This document shows positions 17,239 to 26,415 of a stretch of DNA of 64,000 nucleotides, piece by piece. Position 1 is the stretch's first letter. The number at the start of each line of letters is the position of its first letter. A model generated the notes under the pieces. The model ran no database searches. It worked only from the letters and a program-made list of their open reading frames with translations, and was not told where the DNA came from. Source of the stretch: Lachnospiraceae bacterium (lineage in GTDB: Bacteria > Bacillota > Clostridia > Lachnospirales > Lachnospiraceae); NCBI GenBank assembly GCA_017437965.1, contig JAFRWN010000013.1:29279-93278 (forward strand), read 5' to 3'. Both the position numbers and the translations under genes were made by a program.

Positions 17239-18552
17239 ATGAGTGTAAAGCATCAACATCTTATCACCGATGTAGTAATTGATTCGCCTGCGGATGATGC
17301 CGGCATAAGACCCGGTGATACTCTGCTTGAAATCAACGGGAATATAATAGAAGATGTTCTTGATTTTCATTTTTACGAAGCTGACGAGAATGTAAGCCTT
17401 CTGATACGATGCTCGGACGGAACCGAAAAAGAGTTCAATATTGAAAAAGACGAGGACGAAGAACTCGGTCTTGAATTTGCCGAATCTTTAATGGATTCCT
17501 ATCATTCATGCAGGAACAAATGCATATTCTGTTTTATCGACCAGAATCCCGAAGGAATGCGTGATACCATATATTTCAAAGATGATGACTCGAGACTGTC
17601 ATTTCTGCAGGGGAACTATGTGACTCTAACAAATCTCAGTGATAAAGATGTAGAAAGAATCTGCTATTATCATCTGTCACCCATCAATATCTCAGTACAT
17701 ACAACAAATCCGGAACTTCGATGCAAAATGCTCCATAACCGTTTTGCAGGTGATTCCCTGCGCCATTTACGCAAATTCAAGGAACATGATATCACCATGA
17801 ACGGACAGATCGTGCTTTGCAAGGGTTATAATGACGGAGAAGAGCTTGAAAAGACGATACATGACCTTACAGAATTTATTCCATGTATGCAGAGCCTTTC
17901 CGTCGTTCCTGTCGGACTTACAAAATACAGGAAAGGCCTTGCGGAGCTTGAGCTTTTTAACAAAGAAGATTCCATTAAAACCCTTGATATTATACACAAA
18001 TGGCAGGCAATATGCCTTAAGCATTTCGGAATCCGCTTTGTATATGCAAGTGATGAGTGGTATATTAAGGCAGAAAGGGATTTTCCGACCGAAGAGGAAT
18101 ATGAAGGCTATATGCAGATTGAAAACGGAGTCGGTATGCTAAGAAGCCTGATAAATGAGGTGGCTGAAGAACTGAGTGTAAGATCCGGAGATGACCGGAA
18201 ACGTAATTGTTCGATTGCGACCGGTAAGCTTGCATATCCTTTTATCGTTAAATTATGTAATGATGTTAAAACACTGTATCCGAACATTGACGTAAAAATA
18301 TATCAGATTGAGAATGATTTTTTCGGAAAAGATATAACGGTTGCCGGCCTGATCACAGGAGGTGACCTGATAAAACAGTTAACGGGAAAAGAGCTTGGAG
18401 AACATCTGATACTGACTTCGAGTATGTTAAGGTCCGGAGAAGATGTTTTCTTAGACGATGTCTGCGTAGCGGATGTTGAAAGAAAACTGTCGGTGAAAGT
18501 AAGGATTTCCGCAGCTACAGGGTATGAATTTGTAGAATCATTAATAAACTGA
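17239..18552 (+). CDS. DUF512 radical-SAM/PDZ protein
   Basis: A 437-residue protein of the DUF512 (TIGR03279-type) family. It starts with a PDZ-like domain (about 5-60, DSPADDAGIRPGDTLLEING), then a radical-SAM-type cluster motif with Cys91, Cys95 and Cys98 (CRNKCIFC), and ends in the DUF512 domain. The substrate is not known. In Firmicutes it is often encoded just upstream of der, as here apart from the inserted 871-residue gene. Start ATG 17239 has AAAGGA upstream. Confidence 0.88.
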   Translation: MSVKHQHLITDVVIDSPADDAGIRPGDTLLEINGNIIEDVLDFHFYEADENVSLLIRCSDGTEKEFNIEKDEDEELGLEFAESLMDSYHSCRNKCIFCFIDQNPEGMRDTIYFKDDDSRLSFLQGNYVTLTNLSDKDVERICYYHLSPINISVHTTNPELRCKMLHNRFAGDSLRHLRKFKEHDITMNGQIVLCKGYNDGEELEKTIHDLTEFIPCMQSLSVVPVGLTKYRKGLAELELFNKEDSIKTLDIIHKWQAICLKHFGIRFVYASDEWYIKAERDFPTEEEYEGYMQIENGVGMLRSLINEVAEELSVRSGDDRKRNCSIATGKLAYPFIVKLCNDVKTLYPNIDVKIYQIENDFFGKDITVAGLITGGDLIKQLTGKELGEHLILTSSMLRSGEDVFLDDVCVADVERKLSVKVRISAATGYEFVESLIN

Positions 18553-18671
18553 AAATAATAAAAACATATATTTTTTTGGTGCACTTTTGGTGCATCACAG
18601 GATTTATACTTAACTCAGAATGATAATAAACCAGTATTCCGAAATACATAGAGCTTTAAAGGAGAAAAGAG

Positions 18672-21287
18672 ATGCCTAATGATAATTATGTTAAAAACGA
18701 ACCTATGCCCAAGGAATTTTATTCAAAATATGATCAGTACAAAAGATATTTTGAGGTTTCCAGCTGTTTTATAGATGATATAAATGAAAATCCGGAGTTA
18801 AATAATGAATTAAACGAGATTCAGAACCTTGTGGGAGAAAACAAAAAAGGCTTTTTAAAAGACGGAAAACCGGTTTGTTATGTTTCCCAAAACAAAATAG
18901 TTCAAATACGTGATAACGTTGACATGGATATCGTTGACAGAATGGGAAAGTTCAATAAAAAAGTCAAGGATATGGTCGATAATATGATCGAAAATCCGAC
19001 TCCCCAGAATAAACCATTTATCGGATATTTGAAAGTCAACAGCTTAAGGCTTGACCCGGAGTTTGATTTTTTGGAAAATTTTTCTGAAACTCCATATACT
19101 TTCCTTGAAAATTTTATAACCGGTGTTCCGAAGTATAAACAATATGAACCGGAAGAATTCAAGGAGATTCTAGGTCCGGCATTCGAACCCCTGTGTAATC
19201 TTTATGATGCATATTATGACTTTATGGAGTCTGAAAATAATATCCATAAGGAGAAGAAAGAGGGAAAAGAACCCGGAAAAGACTTGATTGATAAAAAGAT
19301 CAAGGCAATGGATGCTCTTGTCTCAAGTTATGAGACCCTCACAAATCTTCCTGAAGAAACAAGAAAAAAGCTTAACAATGAAAAATATCTTAATAACAGC
19401 ATTGATCATCTTACCGGCAGGGATGTTAATAAAGATAGAAGCCCGATAAGGACAATTGCGGGCATGAAGGCAGAGTCTGCTGCGTTAAAGGCCGGCTATA
19501 ACGAAAAAGAATCAAAGCTTTTCTACTTCCTTGGTTTTGAAAAAGGACACATTCAAAGGGGAATTATTGTCCTTGAGGGTGAAAAAAATAGATATCAAAA
19601 ATACCTGAATGACGGTATGAAAGAAGGAAGAGAAAAGCTTCCACCCGAGGAAATTGAAGAACTTGACAAACTTAGAAAATGGGTTAAAGAAACCAGATAT
19701 GATAGTTTGCCAGAAGAGGAACAGCAACGTTACAAGGATGCTCAGAATCTTATTAAAAAGAAAATTAAGGATTACAATTTCAGTATAGCCGAAAGGGAAA
19801 TCGCCAAATTCGACAAGCAGATTGCTGAGAACAATAAGCTGGCCAAAGACTTCGATAAAATGATCGAATACGGACTGAAGAAAGATCCGAAAAACCTTGA
19901 TGATAAAATACATGCTTTTGCCAAAATTAACAAACATTTGAATAAAAAAGCAGATACCATTATTCATGGCACCGGGAAAAAACCCGGAATGGATCAGAAA
20001 CTCCTTTCTCCTTTCTTTGATGAACTGAATGCCGATATTGAAAGGCAGAAAGCTGAAGCTGAAAAGGTAAAGCAGGCTGCTCTTATGCAGGAGTATGATA
20101 AAAATCCTGCAAGCAGGGAAAAGATTTTTGTTGATGTTTTCAAAGCGAATATTATTAAAAATAACAATATTGCTGAAAAAGAGGCAACGGATTATCTTGA
20201 AAAAGCTGTTCTTCCTGAGACTGCAGCCGAAATGTTCAAGGAGGAAAATCTTAATAAGCTTAAGGCAGATGCCGAAAAAATCAATAAATATGCAAGTGAT
20301 AAAAGAAGGCTTGAAGATCTTTCCGATAAATTAAAAGCATCTAAGGGTATTGACGGAAAAAGAGATTTCCTTAAGGAAACCATTGATAATGTTTCATACG
20401 GAAACGGCATAGGCTGGTTTACAAAGGATGATTATAAGAATATCCTGAAAGATCTGTATAAATTTAAAGAGATCAAAGAACTCAGAGACAGAAGCATGAA
20501 TGGCCTGAACAGCCTTGATGTAACGATTGAACACACAGAGAATGGTGTCACAAATGAATATAAGGTTATGGACAAGGCCGTTATTGATATGGAAAAATCC
20601 ATTCTTAAAAAAATGGACGCATATATAGCAAGAAAGGACAAGGAAATTGATGCTGCCGGAAATAATGCAAGAAAAAATTCAATAAAGCGCCGGAAAATTA
20701 TGAAACATGCAAGGGATATGTTTGCGGAGCAGCTGCATTTCGACAACGAATTGGTAGAAGCAAAACAAGATATTGCAGGACTTCAGGAATCGGTTAATAA
20801 TTATGAGGCCGAAAAGAATCCTGTAATCAAAGAACAGGAAAAAATCGTTGTTAATGAAGTAATACCCAACCGTCCGGAGCTGGCAAAATATAATGCAAAA
20901 CTTAAGGCAGAAGCTGACAGAATGCAGCAAAAACTTTTGGATTATTATGAAGAATCCCCTTCAACCTATGGTACTGACGTCAATACAGAAGAGGTTAAGA
21001 AAACCCAAAATCAGATGATCGAAAAGCTGAAGGCGGATTATATTGATTACGGCTGCAGAATCCTTTACATACAGTCTATGAAGGATGAGTGCAATAACAG
21101 GCTTGACAACGGACGTGTATTCCCGGATAAAAATATAGATAAATCACTTTCAGAGGATAATATTAAAGAAGGTGCCAAGTTCATCAAAGAAAAAATGGAT
21201 GCTATCAAGGGTGTCAGCAAAAATTTCGGCAAGCTTATTTATCATAAAAGCGAAGTAACCAGTAGTTTTTCTCGAGATGATGTCTAG
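18672..21287 (+). CDS. large charged helical protein of unknown function
   Basis: An 871-residue protein I do not recognise. It is extremely rich in Lys, Glu, Asp and Asn and predicted to be almost entirely helical, with long heptad-like stretches (about 290-420 and 450-560, later 700-780). There is no signal peptide, transmembrane segment, lipobox or P-loop, so a cytosolic structural or scaffold-like protein is the simplest reading. AAAGGAG precedes ATG 18672. Base composition is more AT-rich than its neighbours, and it interrupts the common DUF512-der pair, consistent with insertion or lineage-specific acquisition. The 119-base upstream gap holds a direct repeat of TTTTGGTGCA (18574-18583 and 18585-18594). 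Confidence 0.8.
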   Translation: MPNDNYVKNEPMPKEFYSKYDQYKRYFEVSSCFIDDINENPELNNELNEIQNLVGENKKGFLKDGKPVCYVSQNKIVQIRDNVDMDIVDRMGKFNKKVKDMVDNMIENPTPQNKPFIGYLKVNSLRLDPEFDFLENFSETPYTFLENFITGVPKYKQYEPEEFKEILGPAFEPLCNLYDAYYDFMESENNIHKEKKEGKEPGKDLIDKKIKAMDALVSSYETLTNLPEETRKKLNNEKYLNNSIDHLTGRDVNKDRSPIRTIAGMKAESAALKAGYNEKESKLFYFLGFEKGHIQRGIIVLEGEKNRYQKYLNDGMKEGREKLPPEEIEELDKLRKWVKETRYDSLPEEEQQRYKDAQNLIKKKIKDYNFSIAEREIAKFDKQIAENNKLAKDFDKMIEYGLKKDPKNLDDKIHAFAKINKHLNKKADTIIHGTGKKPGMDQKLLSPFFDELNADIERQKAEAEKVKQAALMQEYDKNPASREKIFVDVFKANIIKNNNIAEKEATDYLEKAVLPETAAEMFKEENLNKLKADAEKINKYASDKRRLEDLSDKLKASKGIDGKRDFLKETIDNVSYGNGIGWFTKDDYKNILKDLYKFKEIKELRDRSMNGLNSLDVTIEHTENGVTNEYKVMDKAVIDMEKSILKKMDAYIARKDKEIDAAGNNARKNSIKRRKIMKHARDMFAEQLHFDNELVEAKQDIAGLQESVNNYEAEKNPVIKEQEKIVVNEVIPNRPELAKYNAKLKAEADRMQQKLLDYYEESPSTYGTDVNTEEVKKTQNQMIEKLKADYIDYGCRILYIQSMKDECNNRLDNGRVFPDKNIDKSLSEDNIKEGAKFIKEKMDAIKGVSKNFGKLIYHKSEVTSSFSRDDV

Positions 21288-21325
21288 TCCTGTTTTATTC
21301 CATGATGTAGGTATACTATAAACAT

Positions 21326-21499
21326 ATGGCCGGAAAGGATCAATCAGAGAACAAAGTAGAAGCGAACACTGCAAAGCAGGTAAATAAAGCTCTCGACACT
21401 ATTTCAAAGATAGTAGGTTCTCCTTTAAGGGCTTCTCAGTTTGCACCTAAAAATGAAATAAAGATAAACACAGGCAAAAAGCTTAATAATGTCCTGTAA
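21326..21499 (+). CDS. small 57-residue ORF between the helical protein and der
   Basis: ATG 21326 to TAA 21497-21499 encodes 57 residues with a protein-like composition (helical, Lys-rich, ending in KKLNNVL). It shows no Shine-Dalgarno sequence. A TATACT at 21312-21317 lies so close that a leaderless transcript is possible, though no good -35 is visible. It is in a different frame from the 871-residue gene and may be a small partner, a decayed C-terminal fragment, or chance. The 308-base interval between the 871-residue gene and der contains only this ORF plus the promoter and hairpin listed next. Confidence 0.35.
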   Translation: MAGKDQSENKVEANTAKQVNKALDTISKIVGSPLRASQFAPKNEIKINTGKKLNNVL

Positions 21500-21505
21500 A
21501 AAAAC

Positions 21506-21534
21506 TTTACAAAATACGCCGCTTGTTATACAAT
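21506..21534 (+). promoter_or_regulatory. promoter of der
   Basis: TTTACA at 21506-21511, a 17-base spacer and TACAAT at 21529-21534. The -10 lies inside the ascending arm of the hairpin at 21518-21569. Confidence 0.65.
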
Positions 21535-21569
21535 ATACTTTGGTATATTATGTGACAAGCGGCTTTTTT
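21518..21569 (+). terminator. terminator hairpin upstream of der
   Basis: GCCGCTTGT (21518-21526) pairs with ACAAGCGGC (21555-21563), with an inner ATATAC/GTATAT extension, followed by TTTTTT (21564-21569). It should stop transcription from the 871-residue gene. Transcripts from the overlapping der promoter begin inside it and lack the full stem. Confidence 0.8.
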
Positions 21570-21595
21570 GGTGCCGCGATAATCAGGAGTAAGAG

Positions 21596-22921
21596 ATGAG
21601 TAAACCGATAGTAGCCATTGTCGGTCGTCCCAATGTCGGAAAATCCACGCTTTTCAATGCCCTTGCAGGCGAAAGGATAAGCATAGTAAAGGATACTCCG
21701 GGAGTAACAAGGGACAGGATCTATGCCGATATTGAGTGGCTTGATAAAAAATTTACCATGATAGATACAGGCGGTATCGAGCCCGATTCCTCGGACATGA
21801 TGCTCCGCTACATGCGTGAGCAGGCCGAGATTGCGATTGACACTGCCGATGTGATTGTTTTTATTACAGATGTCAAGCAGGGCCTTGTGGATTCGGACGG
21901 TAAGGTTGCAGATATGCTTAGGCGCAGCAGAAAGCCTGTTGTGCTTTGCGTAAACAAGGTTGACAGCTTTGAAAAGTATCAGGCAGACGTATATGAATTC
22001 TATAATCTTGGCCTTGGTGAACCCTTTGCGGTTTCCGCAGTTAACCAACTTGGCTTCGGAGATCTTCTGGATGAGGTTGTTTCACATTTTAAAGATATTC
22101 CGGAGGATGAGGAAGAGGATGAGATCCCTAAGATTGCGATTGTCGGTAAACCCAATGTAGGAAAATCCTCGATAATCAACAAGCTGTTGGGCGAGAACAG
22201 GGTAATTGTTTCGGATATTGCCGGAACGACGAGAGATGCGGTCGATACCCATATGACCTATAAAGATCAGGAGTTTATCTTTATTGATACTGCAGGACTT
22301 CGCCGTAAGGCAAAAATAAAAGAAGATATCGAACGTTTCTCAATGGTAAGGACTGTTGCTGCAGTTGAAAGAGCTGATATCTGCGTGGTAGTGATTTCTG
22401 CAGAAGAAGGCGTTACCGAGCAGGATGCGAAAATTGCGGGCATTGCCCATGATGCAGGTAAAGGTATCATTGTTGCCGTAAACAAATGGGATGCGATTGA
22501 AAAGACCGACAAGTCAGTCTATGAACATGAAAGAAAGATACGTGAGGTACTTTCATTCATGCCTTATGCATCGGTAATCTTTATTTCCGCGAAGACCGGA
22601 CAGAGAATTGAAAAGCTTTTCGAGTGCATAGAAACGGTTATCCAGAACCAGAATCTGAGAATAAAGACCGGTGTTCTGAATGAAATCCTTACCGAAGCTG
22701 TTGCACTTCAGCAGCCTCCGTCGGATAAGGGCAGGAGACTGAAACTTTATTACATGACTCAGGTTGCCGTTAAGCCGCCTACCTTTGTAATTTTTGTAAA
22801 TGACAAGGAACTGATGCATTTTTCATATACAAGATATATTGAAAACAAGGTGCGTGAGGCTTTCGGCTTTGACGGTACGAGCCTTAAATTCATTATTCGT
22901 GAAAGGAAAGACAAAGAATAA
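21596..22921 (+). CDS. der: ribosome assembly GTPase Der (EngA)
   Basis: A 441-residue double-GTPase needed for 50S subunit assembly. Two tandem G domains are evident: GRPNVGKSTLFN (about 10-21) with DTPGVTRD and NKVD, then GKPNVGKSSIIN (about 184-195) with DTAGLRRKAK and NKWD. The C-terminal KH-like domain follows. AGGAG lies upstream of ATG 21596. The stop overlaps the plsY start (TAATG). Confidence 0.98.
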   Translation: MSKPIVAIVGRPNVGKSTLFNALAGERISIVKDTPGVTRDRIYADIEWLDKKFTMIDTGGIEPDSSDMMLRYMREQAEIAIDTADVIVFITDVKQGLVDSDGKVADMLRRSRKPVVLCVNKVDSFEKYQADVYEFYNLGLGEPFAVSAVNQLGFGDLLDEVVSHFKDIPEDEEEDEIPKIAIVGKPNVGKSSIINKLLGENRVIVSDIAGTTRDAVDTHMTYKDQEFIFIDTAGLRRKAKIKEDIERFSMVRTVAAVERADICVVVISAEEGVTEQDAKIAGIAHDAGKGIIVAVNKWDAIEKTDKSVYEHERKIREVLSFMPYASVIFISAKTGQRIEKLFECIETVIQNQNLRIKTGVLNEILTEAVALQQPPSDKGRRLKLYYMTQVAVKPPTFVIFVNDKELMHFSYTRYIENKVREAFGFDGTSLKFIIRERKDKE

Positions 22922-23562
22922 TGGTCGTCAAAATAATATGCTGCCTACTTGCAGGTTATCTCTGCGGTAATATAAACGTTGCATGGCTGATAGGTAAATA
23001 TAAAAATATTGATTTCAGAAAGGTCGGAAGCGGTAACCTCGGTACAACAAATGTAATGAGGACGCTCGGAAAGAAATACGGCCTGATCACATATTTCGGG
23101 GATTTCCTTAAGGTGATCATTCCGATGATACTTGTTCAGTATGTGATTTTTGGAGATGAAGACTACAACAAACTTCTTGGATTGTATACAGGTTTTGGCT
23201 GCGTTATCGGTCATTGCTATCCGTTCTGGCTTCATTTCAAAGGCGGAAAGGGTATAGCAGCAATGTCTGCCGTAATGGCCTGCTTCGATCCGCTTGTGAT
23301 ACCCATCGGTGTTGTAATTTTCTTTGCTATAGTTTTCAAGACTAAATATGTTTCTCTGGGTTCTCTTGCTATTGCGATCCTCTTTCCGTTATGGGTAGTG
23401 CTCAGATGCGGAATACTTGATACGAACCCGTACTTTGTACATATGCTGATAGTAACTCTTTGTTATACTGCTACGGTTTTCAATATGCACCGTGCTAATA
23501 TCCAGAGGTTACTTAACGGAACAGAAAACAAGATAGGACAGAAGAAAGGAGTCGAAAAATGA
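22921..23562 (+). CDS. plsY: acyl-phosphate glycerol-3-phosphate acyltransferase
   Basis: A 213-residue integral membrane enzyme that makes lysophosphatidic acid from acyl-phosphate and glycerol-3-phosphate. The three loop motifs are present: SGNLGTTNVMRTLG (about 38-51), GHCYPFWLHFKGGKG (about 99-113) and the C-terminal HRANIQRL region. Five transmembrane helices are expected. It shares one base with the end of der and overlaps the next gene by ATGA, so the three are translationally coupled. Confidence 0.96.
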   Translation: MVVKIICCLLAGYLCGNINVAWLIGKYKNIDFRKVGSGNLGTTNVMRTLGKKYGLITYFGDFLKVIIPMILVQYVIFGDEDYNKLLGLYTGFGCVIGHCYPFWLHFKGGKGIAAMSAVMACFDPLVIPIGVVIFFAIVFKTKYVSLGSLAIAILFPLWVVLRCGILDTNPYFVHMLIVTLCYTATVFNMHRANIQRLLNGTENKIGQKKGVEK

Positions 23563-24251
23563 AGGCATTTACTAAAATCATGATTGTTCTTGGTGCGATT
23601 GCGCTTGTTCTTTTGATCATTATCATCAAGATTCCTTCACACAGAAAGCTTAAAAAGCTTAATGACAAGAGTCTAAGTTATGAGCATTCTGTTATTGAAA
23701 TGAACACTGAAAACAAGGAAAAACAAGAAAGCACCGAGAGCGGACTTGATCAGGACAGCCGTGCCAATCTCGATGCAAACCGTTCAAAAGGCGGATATTC
23801 TTCTTATGAAGATGGAACCTATCAGGAACCTGAAAAGAAAGATACTCCCGTTCCCGGATCAGACACAGGTAACGATAATCCGGGTACAACAGATTCCGGC
23901 ACCGATAATCCCGGCACAACGGATCCCGGCACAACGGATCCCGGAACAACTGATCCAAATCAGACAGAGCCTGATAAAACACCGACTCCCGAGCCTACAA
24001 AAGCTCCTGCTGTTACAGGAAAGACCTGCAAGGTTATCTGCGAGGGCAGTGTAAGACTTCGTTCAAAACCTGATTCAAGTGATGACCATAATGCTGTTTA
24101 TCTTGCAATGGCTGGTGAGATACTTGATGTTGTTTCTACCGAGGTACAGACTGATGATCCTGTTACGACCGAGTGGTATCTTGTGAAAAAACAGGATAAA
24201 AAATATAACAGGGAGCTTTATGTCCCTGCAAAGTATGTTGAATTACAGTAA
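23559..24251 (+). CDS. membrane-anchored SH3-domain protein
   Basis: A 230-residue protein with one N-terminal transmembrane anchor (about 5-26), a charged stalk, a Pro/Thr/Gly linker built of tandem DPGTT(D) units (about 107-145), and a C-terminal bacterial SH3-type domain (about 150-230; VRLRSKPDSSDDHNAVYL, EWYLVKK, ELYVPAKYVEL). Such extracytoplasmic SH3 domains usually bind peptidoglycan peptides. No enzymatic domain is attached. The linker is encoded by near-identical 15-base repeats (about 23905-23950). Confidence 0.8.
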   Translation: MKAFTKIMIVLGAIALVLLIIIIKIPSHRKLKKLNDKSLSYEHSVIEMNTENKEKQESTESGLDQDSRANLDANRSKGGYSSYEDGTYQEPEKKDTPVPGSDTGNDNPGTTDSGTDNPGTTDPGTTDPGTTDPNQTEPDKTPTPEPTKAPAVTGKTCKVICEGSVRLRSKPDSSDDHNAVYLAMAGEILDVVSTEVQTDDPVTTEWYLVKKQDKKYNRELYVPAKYVELQ

Positions 24252-24266
24252 AAAGAGAGACAATAA

Positions 24267-25913
24267 ATGACCGAAGATCAGGTATTTTTGCTTTTCTTGC
24301 TTTTACTTGTGGCTGTTTCGGTATATGCCGCAATAGTTAACAGGAGAAGGGAAGCAATTTCCGTCAAAAACAAATTAGAGGCTAATTACGGGGTGCCCTT
24401 TGTGAACAAGATTTCGCATGAGCACCTCGAAAACTTGAAAAAGATAGTCGAAAGTGAAGAAGTCAACGTAAATGACGAGGTCTGGCATGATCTGGATATG
24501 GAAAAAGTATTTTCATGCCTGGACCAGAGTGTTTCTGCTGTCGGTGAAGAGTATTTCTATCTGATCCTTCATCAGCTGAGTAAAGACAAGGAACTTCTTA
24601 AAAAAAGGGGAAGGCTTGCGGAAGAACTGAAAGACACCGAGGCCTCGCTTGAGCTCAGAAAAAGGCTCAGCATGATCAAGAAGCAAAGAAGATTTACCGT
24701 ATATCAGTTCATACATACTATTCTGGAGGCTAAGCCCGGCAACCAGTTATTCCATCTGATTTCTTGTTTTGCTTTTTTTGCAGGAATAGTGCTTCTGTTT
24801 ATCAAACCATTAGTTGGAATCCCTATGCTTATAGCGGTAGCATGCATAAACAGTGTTTCATATTTCATTTCCAAGGGCAAAATTTCCGCTTATAACTATT
24901 CGATAGAAGTAATAGTCAGTTGGTTAGTGGCTGCAGATGCGATTAAAAAGCTTGATCATAAGGGAGAGCTTGTAAAAGAAAGAATCAAAGCGATATCGGA
25001 GCTTTCAGATAAATTTTCCAAAATACGCCTTATGTCGTGGCTTTTTGCTCCCCAGAATGCCGTAAGCTCCATAATCGACATAATCCTTGAATATTTTAAA
25101 TTTCTGACACATATCGATATCATTGAGTTCAATTATCTTGTAAAGCATCTTTCGGGCCATAAGGAAGAACTGACCTCGTTATATCGTGAAATGGGCGAGC
25201 TTGAACTTGGTGTGATCATAGCTGGCATAAGATGTTTTGATCCGCAGAACTGCGAGCCCGAGTTTACCGATGAAATGGGCATTGATGCAAAAAGCATGGT
25301 TCATCCTCTCGTAAATGATCCGGTTTCGAACGATGTATCAATTCATGGCAATATACTGATCACTGGTTCGAATGCTTCCGGTAAGTCAACATTTTTAAAG
25401 ACTGTAAGTGTAAACTGCCTGCTTGCCGAGACCATATATACGGTTTTTGCATATACTTACCGTGCTTCATATCTGGATATCAACAGCTCGTTTGATATTT
25501 CGGACGATCTGCTTGCCGGTGACAGCTTTTACATTGCAGAAATCAAAAGACTCAAGAAAATACTTGATTTTTCAGAAAATAGTACAGGTGCACTTGTCTG
25601 CATATACGAAATACTGAAGGGTACAAATACTGTTGAGAGAATCGCAGCATCTTCTGAAATACTAAGATACCTTTCAAAGAGCAAAGTGCTTGTTCTTGCC
25701 GCAACACATGATGTCGAGCTGACCGAAATACTTGACGGTGTATATGAAAACTATTATTTCACCGAAAATCCCGATTCGCCTGACAATATTTTTGATTACA
25801 AGCTCCATAAGGGCAAGAATTATACCGGAAATGCCATTAAACTACTAAAAATACATGGTTTCCCTGATGAAATCATAGAGAAAAGCTATAAAAACATTGA
25901 AAAGCAGAGGTAG
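24267..25913 (+). CDS. membrane-anchored MutS-like ATPase
   Basis: A 548-residue MutS-superfamily protein lacking the mismatch-recognition domain. It has an N-terminal transmembrane helix (about 6-24), a second hydrophobic hairpin (about 168-205), a MutS-like helical core and a C-terminal ATPase. Walker A is GSNASGKST (367-375). At the Walker B position the usual hydrophobic-D-E is CIYE: Tyr447 replaces Asp, while Glu448 and the following GTNT are kept, and the TATHD-like histidine segment (AATHDVEL) is present. This subtype is distinct from MutS1 and MutS2 and its role is unknown. It lies 15 bases after the SH3 gene and 3 bases before rnhA. Confidence 0.75.
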   Translation: MTEDQVFLLFLLLLVAVSVYAAIVNRRREAISVKNKLEANYGVPFVNKISHEHLENLKKIVESEEVNVNDEVWHDLDMEKVFSCLDQSVSAVGEEYFYLILHQLSKDKELLKKRGRLAEELKDTEASLELRKRLSMIKKQRRFTVYQFIHTILEAKPGNQLFHLISCFAFFAGIVLLFIKPLVGIPMLIAVACINSVSYFISKGKISAYNYSIEVIVSWLVAADAIKKLDHKGELVKERIKAISELSDKFSKIRLMSWLFAPQNAVSSIIDIILEYFKFLTHIDIIEFNYLVKHLSGHKEELTSLYREMGELELGVIIAGIRCFDPQNCEPEFTDEMGIDAKSMVHPLVNDPVSNDVSIHGNILITGSNASGKSTFLKTVSVNCLLAETIYTVFAYTYRASYLDINSSFDISDDLLAGDSFYIAEIKRLKKILDFSENSTGALVCIYEILKGTNTVERIAASSEILRYLSKSKVLVLAATHDVELTEILDGVYENYYFTENPDSPDNIFDYKLHKGKNYTGNAIKLLKIHGFPDEIIEKSYKNIEKQR

Positions 25914-25916
25914 ATC

Positions 25917-26393
25917 ATGCAACACGTTGACATATATACAGACGGTGCCGCCAGAGGCAACCCCGAAGGCCCCGGAGGATATGGAACAATACTTCATTAT
26001 ACCGATTCAAAGGGAAGATTGTTTGAACGTGAGTTTTCCTGCGGTTATGTAAAGACTACAAACAACAGGATGGAACTCAGGGCAGTGATTGCAGGCCTTT
26101 TGGCTCTTAAGCATCCGTGTAATGTTACGGTTTATTCAGACAGTCAGTATGTAGTAAAGGCTTTTACTGAAGGCTGGCTTGAAAACTGGAAGAAAAAAGG
26201 CTGGAAAAGACAGGGCGGAGAGCTACTGAATGTTGACCTTTGGAAAAAGCTTGACAAACTGGCTTCAGGGCATGAGTTAAGCTTTGAATGGGTCAAGGGA
26301 CATGCAGGACATCCTCTCAATGAACGCTGCGATAAGCTTGCCACGACAGCGGCAGACGGAGAAGATCTTAAAGAGGATGAGCCTGAAGAATAG
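25917..26393 (+). CDS. rnhA: ribonuclease HI
   Basis: A 158-residue RNase HI that degrades the RNA of RNA-DNA hybrids. The catalytic acidic residues are recognisable in YTDGAARGNPEGPGG (Asp at about 8), NNRMELRAV (Glu), VYSDSQYVV (Asp) and NERCDKLA (Asp). The basic handle WKKKGWKRQGGE is present, as in the E. coli type. With rnhB at 16079 the window encodes both RNase H classes. Confidence 0.95.
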   Translation: MQHVDIYTDGAARGNPEGPGGYGTILHYTDSKGRLFEREFSCGYVKTTNNRMELRAVIAGLLALKHPCNVTVYSDSQYVVKAFTEGWLENWKKKGWKRQGGELLNVDLWKKLDKLASGHELSFEWVKGHAGHPLNERCDKLATTAADGEDLKEDEPEE

Positions 26394-26415
26394 TTTGAAG
26401 ATAGGATAGACACAC

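Noticed and set aside
21288..21499. Frameshift joining the 871-residue gene to the following small ORF
   Set aside because: The two frames are separated by stops in both frames (TAG at 21285-21287 and TAG at 21308-21310), so one indel would not give a simple continuous protein; no slippery site is seen.
23876..23960. Short direct repeats resembling a CRISPR or minisatellite
   Set aside because: The 15-base units are in frame and encode the DPGTT linker of the SH3 protein; there are no spacers.
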